Positions 6,167 through 9,913 of a stretch of 9,913 nucleotides of DNA are shown piece after piece. The DNA is from CAYMTN01 sp964393335 (GTDB taxonomy: Bacteria; Chloroflexota; Anaerolineae; Aggregatilineales; Aggregatilineaceae), in NCBI GenBank assembly GCA_964393335.1, contig CAYMTN010000203.1, positions 1 to 9,913 of the forward strand. The letters run 5' to 3'. Each line of letters begins with the position of its first letter. Within the stretch, counting starts at the first letter, position 1. Below the pieces are notes generated by a model, which did not search any database, had not been told where the DNA came from, and saw only the letters and a program-made list of their open reading frames with translations. Position numbers and translations under genes: made by a program.

Positions 6167-6532
6167 TCAGTCGCCCCGGAGTTTTCGCGGCTCAAACAGG
6201 GGGTGGATGGTGGCCTGCTTGCCGATCTCGACCACCGCGCGCAAATCCGCATAACGCGGGTGGGAGTCCGGTGCCTGGTCAACCAGCCACGCGTCGAGCG
6301 TGTGGCAGATCGACTCGATGGTCTTACGGTTGGCGGGCGTCAGGTAATCGGGCAAAGACATCGCCCCCGCGCGAAACAGGTCCTCATTCTCGCTGGCGCT
6401 AAACTGGATCAGCGTCCAGAAAAAGGCCGTAAACGCGATCTGCTCGGCAAAACCACCGCCGGACAGCTCGCCTCTGATGGCTCCCAGCTCGTCAAGCCGT
6501 TTTTCAAGAAATGCCCAATTGCGCACATCCAT
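6167..6532 (-). CDS. Hypothetical protein, 121 residues
   Basis: I do not recognise the family. The ATG at 6532 (MDVRNWAFLEKRLDELGAI) is chosen because GGAGGA lies 8 bases upstream; another ATG three codons earlier overlaps that site. The protein looks soluble and mostly helical: an amphipathic N-terminal helix, a hydrophobic aromatic stretch (QIAFTAFFWTLIQF, about 34-47), then SLPDYLTPANRKTIESICHTLDAWLVDQ and a short basic end. One Cys; no signal peptide. It is the last of the leftward cluster, 79 bases after the acetyltransferase stop (6533-6611, no gene or hairpin seen), so it may have its own promoter. Confidence 0.65.
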   Translation of the reverse strand: MDVRNWAFLEKRLDELGAIRGELSGGGFAEQIAFTAFFWTLIQFSASENEDLFRAGAMSLPDYLTPANRKTIESICHTLDAWLVDQAPDSHPRYADLRAVVEIGKQATIHPLFEPRKLRGD

Positions 6533-6611
6533 GACGCACATCCTCCGCGTGAACCCACATCTGCCAGTGTACAGTGATTGCAGGGCGCGTGCAACGGCTC
6601 GCCGCGTTTCC

Positions 6612-7028
6612 TCACAGCGCCTTACGAAAGAAGACCTCTCCGACGCCGCCCTCGTTGATCCCGGCCAGGATGCCGCACTCGACAAAGCCCATGTGGCGGT
6701 GCCACGCCTGCGGGGGCGGCTCGTCCACCTGCGAAGAACTCATCAACACGCTATGGCCGTGCGCGCGCAGGGTCGTTTCGACAAAATGCAGCAGCGCGCG
6801 CCCGATCCCCTGCCGCTGGTACGGGTCCACCACACGAATCAAGGCGATATACGGCACCATCGACCACAGGTATTCCAGGCGCAGCAGCCCGACCCGCTCG
6901 CCGTCCAACTCGGCGATCACGATCTCGTCGTGCGGAATCTTGCGCGCGATGACCGGCGCGGATACGTGCTCGTGCGCGGCGCACCAGTCGAGATCACCCG
7001 CAGCGGCAAAACGAATGTGTACCGGCAT
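6612..7028 (-). CDS. GNAT-family N-acetyltransferase
   Basis: 138 residues, a single GNAT domain transferring an acetyl group from acetyl-CoA to an amine; substrate unknown. Seen: IRFAAAGDLDWC opening (5-16), strands EIVIAELDGERVGLLRLEYL (35-54), ALIRVVDPYQRQGIGRALLHFVE (62-84) with the acetyl-CoA pyrophosphate loop QRQGIG at 71-76, then SSSQVDEPPPQAWHRHMGFVECG, matching motif B. The ATG at 7028 has GAGG nine bases upstream; longer in-frame extensions lack a ribosome site. It lies 11 bases after the previous gene's stop and so is probably co-transcribed. N-terminal conservation is typical of small-molecule GNATs rather than RimI. Confidence 0.88.
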   Translation of the reverse strand: MPVHIRFAAAGDLDWCAAHEHVSAPVIARKIPHDEIVIAELDGERVGLLRLEYLWSMVPYIALIRVVDPYQRQGIGRALLHFVETTLRAHGHSVLMSSSQVDEPPPQAWHRHMGFVECGILAGINEGGVGEVFFRKAL

Positions 7029-7039
7029 GTGACACGTCC

Positions 7040-7276
7040 TCACGCAAAATGCGGCGGCTCGGATACGATCCGCGCCCGCCACAGCGATCCGTTGGTATGC
7101 AGCTCGAACACGATCCCACCGCTGACCAGCACCAGCACGTGAATGCCATCCGATTCGCGCCAGCGGCGGCCCACGTTGATCACGTCCAGGTACGCGCCTT
7201 TCCAGCGTACCTGGGCGGGAACCGGCCAGCCATCAGCGGTAAACGACGCGATAACTTCGGTGACGCGAAATGTCAT
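7040..7276 (-). CDS. Small beta-rich protein, DUF6504-like
   Basis: 78 residues, a single small beta-barrel-like domain: VTEVIASFTADGWPVPAQVRWKG then YLDVINVGRRW, IHVLVLVSGGIVFELHTNGSLWRARIV. The pattern of a WxGxxYxVxxVxxRW motif followed by a strand ending in ELHxNGxxWxL is what I recall of DUF6504; the assignment is from memory of the pattern, not a search. Small proteins of this type may bind nucleic acid or partner proteins, but no function is known. Its ATG overlaps the pncC stop as ATGA, so translation is coupled. Confidence 0.7.
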   Translation of the reverse strand: MTFRVTEVIASFTADGWPVPAQVRWKGAYLDVINVGRRWRESDGIHVLVLVSGGIVFELHTNGSLWRARIVSEPPHFA

Positions 7277-7767
7277 AGCGTGCCGTCCAGGTAAGCCAGC
7301 AGCAGCCGGAACGCGGCATCGGCGGCAGCCTCCCGGTTGGCCTCGCGGCTGCCTGCCCACACGTAGCGGCGCACCCAGGTGCCGTCCGCCGTGCTCAGCC
7401 CGATATAATGCAGCCCGACGGGTTTGGTCGCCGTCGCGCCGGTTGGCCCGGCAATACCGGTGACGCTCACCGCCACGTCCGTTTGAAAGAGGGCACGCGC
7501 CCCGTCGGCCATTTCCCGCGCGACCTGTTCGCTCACCGCGCCGTGATCGATCAATGTCTGCGCCTGCACGCCGAGCACCCGCTGCTTGGCCGCGTCGGCA
7601 TAAGCGACCACGCCGCCGATCATGTACGCCGAACTGCCGGAGCGGTCGGTCAGGCGTTTGGCGATCAAACCGCCCGTGCTGGATTCGGCGGTGGCGATGG
7701 TCAGTGCACGCGTGCGCAGCCGTTCGCCGACGGCCACTTCAAGCGGGCCGTTTTCAGGTCGAGTCAT
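7273..7767 (-). CDS. pncC: Nicotinamide-nucleotide amidase (CinA C-terminal domain protein)
   Basis: 164 residues, the stand-alone CinA C-terminal domain. The family hydrolyses NMN to nicotinate mononucleotide and ammonia, recycling NMN (for example that made by DNA ligase) into NAD synthesis; cytoplasmic. Seen: TAESSTGGLIAKRLTDRSGSS (26-46) with the catalytic-loop Ser29, AYADAAKQRVLGV (55-67) with Tyr56 and Lys61, GAVSEQVAREMADGAR and SVTGIAGPTGAT, followed by a VGLHYIGL strand. No N-terminal MoaB-like COG1058 domain is attached. The ATG at 7767 is chosen over one at 7773 because AAGGA lies six bases before it, while it abuts the other. The upstream DUF6125 stop lies immediately before it. 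Confidence 0.92.
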   Translation of the reverse strand: MTRPENGPLEVAVGERLRTRALTIATAESSTGGLIAKRLTDRSGSSAYMIGGVVAYADAAKQRVLGVQAQTLIDHGAVSEQVAREMADGARALFQTDVAVSVTGIAGPTGATATKPVGLHYIGLSTADGTWVRRYVWAGSREANREAAADAAFRLLLAYLDGTL

Positions 7768-7769
7768 CG

Positions 7770-8279
7770 TCATTCCTTCAAGGTGAATTCCCAGGCGCAA
7801 AACGTGCCTTGCACCGGGTCGGGCGGGCAGGTCAGGCAGCGCGTCTGGATGCGCGGATCGATGGTACTGGCAAAGGTCGAAAATTCCATCATGCCCACCG
7901 GTCTGCATGGGAACGGCGGCAGCCCTTTGCGCTGGCGCGCCACCTGCACGCGGCACTCGACCATGCGGAAGATCAGCGTGTCCGCGCCGGTCCGTTCGGC
8001 CTGCTGCCGGTTGACACGCGCATACAGCCGGTAGCGCAGCGCCTGTTCAAGCGCGTCCAGCCCGCCGCCCTCCGGGATAACGAACGTGCGTTGGATGCGC
8101 CGCGCCTCTGCTTCGGCAAAGCGCTCCCAGGCGCGCGCATCCATGTCGATGGCGGTAGCGGTGCCGTAAGCGGCTTCGACTGCCAGAAACCAGCTTCCGT
8201 CGTGCGCCAGCCAGTTTTTCGCGTATACGTCGAGCAGCGTGAGCAGTTCTTCCCGTGAAAGGGACGCGTGCGGGTCCAT
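7770..8279 (-). CDS. DUF6125-like cysteine-rich protein
   Basis: 169 residues, soluble. N-terminal helical part LSREELLTLLDVYAKNWLAHDGSWFLAVEAAYG (7-39) and IDMDARAWERFAEAEARRIQR (44-64), then LEQALRYRLYARVNRQQ, and a C-terminal part with five cysteines: Cys109, Cys125, Cys148 and Cys151 (a CLTC motif), and Cys161 (FCAWEF). The AKNWLxxDGxWF and CxxCPPD...CAWEF elements are what I recall for DUF6125, proteins related to L-2-amino-thiazoline-4-carboxylate hydrolase and found in anaerobes and Chloroflexota. The clustered cysteines could bind metal; enzyme function is unproven. The ATG at 8279 has GGAGG eight bases before it; a further ATG at 8294 overlaps this site. It heads the cluster with pncC. 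Confidence 0.78.
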   Translation of the reverse strand: MDPHASLSREELLTLLDVYAKNWLAHDGSWFLAVEAAYGTATAIDMDARAWERFAEAEARRIQRTFVIPEGGGLDALEQALRYRLYARVNRQQAERTGADTLIFRMVECRVQVARQRKGLPPFPCRPVGMMEFSTFASTIDPRIQTRCLTCPPDPVQGTFCAWEFTLKE

Positions 8280-8337
8280 TCTTTCCGCCTCCATGCTGAG
8301 TCTCAGATGACCGGGTGTGCGCGCACCGGCTACGCAG

Positions 8338-8343
8338 AGTATA
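8338..8343 (-). promoter_or_regulatory. Likely -10 box of the DUF6125-pncC cluster
   Basis: TATACT on the - strand, 59 bases before the ATG at 8279. The -35 is poor: TGGTCT at 17 bp spacing, or TTGGTG at 21 bp. A perfect inverted repeat GAATTA-A-TAATTC lies further upstream at 8385-8397, between this promoter and the divergent tRNA promoter. The 8280-8463 gap contains no other gene. Confidence 0.4.
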
Positions 8344-8384
8344 CGTGTTGTCGGCGGTGCAGACCACCAATAACCGCTGTTACG

Positions 8385-8397
8385 GAATTAATAATTC
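8385..8397. repeat. AT-rich palindrome GAATTA-A-TAATTC
   Basis: Perfect 6-bp inverted repeat with a single-base centre in otherwise GC-rich DNA. It lies about 24-36 bases upstream of the tRNA -35 box, where an UP element or regulator site could act; either role is inference. Confidence 0.35.
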
Positions 8398-8420
8398 ACC
8401 CACGCAGTCTAAATCAACCC

Positions 8421-8449
8421 TTGACGGTCTATAGCGCTTTTGGTATAGT
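8421..8449 (+). promoter_or_regulatory. Strong sigma-70-type promoter of the initiator tRNA
   Basis: TTGACG (8421-8426, 5/6), 17-bp spacer, and TATAGT (8444-8449, 5/6) with an extended TGG before the -10. Transcription would start near 8456, eight bases before the tRNA. Confidence 0.85.
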
Positions 8450-8463
8450 ACTCAGCACAACGA

Positions 8464-8535
8464 TGCGGGGTAGAGCAGTGGCAGCTCGTCGGGCTCATAA
8501 CCCGGAGGTCGCAGGTTCGAATCCTGCCCCCGCTA
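8464..8535 (+). tRNA. Initiator tRNA-fMet (anticodon CAT)
   Basis: 72 bases fold into a full cloverleaf. Acceptor TGCGGGG / CCCCGCT, D-arm GAGC / GCTC with a short seven-base loop, anticodon arm TCGGG-CTCATAA-CCCGG (anticodon CAT), variable AGGTC, T-arm GCAGG-TTCGAAT-CCTGC, discriminator A at 8535. Two features mark it as the initiator rather than elongator: three consecutive G-C pairs next to the anticodon loop, and an unpaired 1-72 position (T·T here, which formyltransferase and IF2 rely on). The CCA end is not encoded. It delivers formyl-methionine to the ribosome P site at translation start. Confidence 0.95.
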
Positions 8536-8540
8536 TAATC

Positions 8541-8574
8541 AAAAGACCCTGGTCATGTGGCCGGGGTCTTTTTT
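8541..8574. terminator. Strong, probably bidirectional hairpin terminator
   Basis: Stem AAAAGACCCTGGTC (8541-8554), loop ATGT, and arm GGCCGGGGTCTTTT (8559-8572): 14 pairs including two G-T, followed by T to 8574. It lies six bases after the tRNA. On the - strand it begins with A and ends in TTTT, so it can also stop the leftward membrane-protein gene, whose stop is at 8598. Confidence 0.9.
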
Positions 8575-8597
8575 GTGTAACCGGAAAACACACCCGG

Positions 8598-8813
8598 TCA
8601 GCCGATGATGTACGCGATGAAGTACCCCGCGCTCGCTCCCAGCGCCACCGCCATGAGTTCCACCAGGCAGCCTCGAACGCAGCCCAACGGCTCTTCGGTG
8701 ACTTCAAACAGGTTGCCGCCGATGTAGGCGTAACTGCCGCCTGCGATCATGGCGGCGACCAGGTGCCCGACAATTGCCCCGATGATGACCCCAACGACCT
8801 GAACGACCTCCAT
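8598..8813 (-). CDS. Small membrane protein, 71 residues
   Basis: Two glycine-rich membrane helices (about 3-34 and 50-70) joined by a short polar loop with EVTEEP and a GCVRGC motif (Cys45, Cys49, three residues apart). No family recognised. ATG at 8813 is chosen because GGAG (8824-8821) lies seven bases before it; an in-frame ATG at 8861 has none. A TATGAT -10-like hexamer (8855-8850) lies 37 bases upstream. It seems to be a single-gene unit ending at the shared terminator. The role is unknown. Confidence 0.7.
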   Translation of the reverse strand: MEVVQVVGVIIGAIVGHLVAAMIAGGSYAYIGGNLFEVTEEPLGCVRGCLVELMAVALGASAGYFIAYIIG

Positions 8814-8849
8814 TGTTTCGCTCCGTCCTGTCTGAGATACGTTACCTGT

Positions 8850-8855
8850 ATCATA
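8850..8855 (-). promoter_or_regulatory. Possible -10 of the small membrane protein gene
   Basis: TATGAT on the - strand 37 bases before the ATG, with no convincing -35 at 16-18 bp. Low-confidence call; the 68-bp gap to the cupin gene has no other feature. Confidence 0.3.
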
Positions 8856-8881
8856 GGGCATTTTGGCCAGCGGGGGAACCG

Positions 8882-9208
8882 TCAGCGGTTGCGATATTCC
8901 GGGCGGGCAGGATGGAACACGTCCATGATCCGGCAGGCAGTGAGCGCCTTACCGGCGTGTGGCACGTCACCGGGGATCACAGCGAAGGCTCCGGCCTCGA
9001 TCAGGCGCGTTTCTCCGGCAACCGTCAATTCGAACCGGCCCGCCAGCAGCAGCGTGATCTGCGCCTGGGGATGCGCGTGTTCCGGCAGTTCTGCGCCCGC
9101 GTCGATGTCCCAATGGGCAACCGTGACGCCCTCCGTGTGAATGAACTTACCACGAAAGCCGGGGATGAGTTCGTTGGCGGTGATATCGTCCAGAGTGTGA
9201 AAGGCCAT
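8882..9208 (-). CDS. Small cupin-domain protein
   Basis: 108 residues, one cupin beta-barrel. Seen: cupin motif 1 PEHAHPQAQITLLLAG (42-57) with His44 and His46 and Gln50 where many cupins have Glu, and motif 2 EAGAFAVIPGDVPHAG (71-86) with His84. Such a metal site binds a small molecule or carries out dioxygenase or isomerase chemistry; the substrate is unknown. The ATG at 9208 has GGAG nine bases before it; a longer in-frame extension upstream is Cys/Arg-rich and overlaps the next gene, so it is unlikely. It lies 58 bases downstream of the MBL-fold gene, same strand, and may share its transcript. Confidence 0.85.
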   Translation of the reverse strand: MAFHTLDDITANELIPGFRGKFIHTEGVTVAHWDIDAGAELPEHAHPQAQITLLLAGRFELTVAGETRLIEAGAFAVIPGDVPHAGKALTACRIMDVFHPARPEYRNR

Positions 9209-9266
9209 GCGGGTCTTCTCCAGGTATAGGCGCGGGCGCTGAAGGCTTGCGGCACGTGGCGCGCGC

Positions 9267-9913
9267 TTACACCGATGCGTGCCGCCGGGCGTGCAGTTCG
9301 TAATACAGCGCGCGCAAATTGGCCTGGTGCAGCTCTTGCACCAACCCGTTGAGCGGAATCCGGCTTTTGCCACATTCCTCGATGGTGATCGCGTCCAGAG
9401 CCTCGACCGGCTCCTGCCCCGCGACCAGTTCCTCGACCCGGCGGTGAATGGTGGTCAGGTAATCCAGATCGCCCTGGATCACGTCGTCCACCTCGCCGCG
9501 CAGCACGACTTCGCCGTGCCCCTGCACCACGTTTTCATAACCGCCAAAACGCAGCGCGTTCAGGCTGTTGATGAAATCGTCATAGCTGCCATCGACAAAA
9601 TAGGGCACCGGCATCAATGTGTCGGCGGCAAACAACACACGGTCCTCTTTTACCAGGCAGACAATCGAATCCGGGCTGTGGCCGGGGGAATGCCATAGTT
9701 CGACCGTTTTGTTGCCCAGGTGCACGCTCAGCGAACCGTTTTCAAATACCATGTGCGGCAGCACGATTTCCACGTCCCGCAGTTCGGTGGCGCTCTGACG
9801 CGCGGCATACAGGCCCTGCCGCCCACGTGTGTCGAGCAGGTCGTAACAGCGAGCGTGGGCCACCACCTGCGCATCCGGGAAAAAACACGTGCCATACGTA
9901 TGATCGGCGTGAT
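9267..9913 (-). CDS. MBL-fold metallohydrolase (5' end cut by window edge)
   Basis: 215 codons visible, open to base 9913; the N-terminus, including the first ligands of the HxHxDH motif, lies outside. Seen from the edge: HADHTYGTCFFPDAQVVAH, the second half of HxHxDH; later HSPGHSPDS (zinc-ligand His), FAADTLMP (Asp ligand) and VVQGHGEVVL (His ligand), the order of glyoxalase II/lactamase-B-like hydrolases. The C-terminal 60 residues form helices with HRRVEELVAGQEP and QELHQANLRALYYELHARR. The reading frame passes through the in-frame GTG at 9866 without a stop, so that GTG is not the start. Substrate unknown. Confidence 0.85.
   Translation of the reverse strand, partial: HADHTYGTCFFPDAQVVAHARCYDLLDTRGRQGLYAARQSATELRDVEIVLPHMVFENGSLSVHLGNKTVELWHSPGHSPDSIVCLVKEDRVLFAADTLMPVPYFVDGSYDDFINSLNALRFGGYENVVQGHGEVVLRGEVDDVIQGDLDYLTTIHRRVEELVAGQEPVEALDAITIEECGKSRIPLNGLVQELHQANLRALYYELHARRHASV

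Noticed and set aside
715..7767. Idea that the sirtuin and PncC form one NAD-recycling system
   Set aside because: Both touch NAD metabolism but lie 6 kb apart on opposite strands in different units; sirtuins release nicotinamide, which PncC does not use.
8268..9140. 290-codon open frame on the + strand
   Set aside because: Runs through the tRNA gene and its terminator and is antisense to the membrane protein and cupin.

Overview
The window is GC-rich, gene-dense bacterial DNA with about 15 protein genes and one tRNA gene. Most genes are short, many overlap by a few bases, and most have clear AGGAGG- or GGAG-type ribosome binding sites. Gene content suggests a Chloroflexota (Anaerolineae-like) chromosome: a secreted polymer-forming (bactofilin-like) protein with C-terminal membrane helices, a DUF6125-type cysteine-rich protein beside a stand-alone CinA C-terminal domain, and many short dehydrogenase/cupin/MBL-type metabolic genes. 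This taxonomic guess is inference; no rRNA or marker protein is present. I see no phage, insertion sequence, CRISPR or defence island.

Left part (1-4137): a class I methyltransferase, cut by the left edge, runs leftwards. Diverging from it across a 229-bp regulatory gap is a rightward run of three genes: a sirtuin deacylase, a secreted beta-propeller-like protein whose start overlaps the sirtuin stop, and, after 77 bp holding a probable internal promoter with a perfect palindrome, a signal-peptide-bearing polymer-forming membrane protein.

Middle (4138-6133): a MerR-family regulator and an aldo/keto reductase form a leftward two-gene operon (16-bp overlap). Its promoter has the hallmark MerR architecture: a 19-bp spacer between -35 and -10 with an 8-bp inverted repeat. 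Divergently, an FlK-type hot-dog thioesterase with the Thr/Glu/His triad is read rightwards.

Right-middle (6134-8463): a leftward, tightly packed cluster holds a DUF6125-like Cys-rich protein, nicotinamide-nucleotide amidase (PncC/CinA-C), a 78-residue DUF6504-like protein and a GNAT acetyltransferase; an unrecognised 121-residue protein follows after 79 bp. Junctions overlap or nearly touch, so the first four are probably co-transcribed.

Right end (8421-9913): an initiator tRNA-Met with a near-consensus promoter and a strong hairpin terminator, a 71-residue two-helix membrane protein read towards the same terminator, a small cupin, and an MBL-fold hydrolase cut by the right edge. The best candidates for something less described are the sirtuin / secreted propeller / polymer-forming envelope set with its palindromic promoter, and the DUF6125-pncC cluster.
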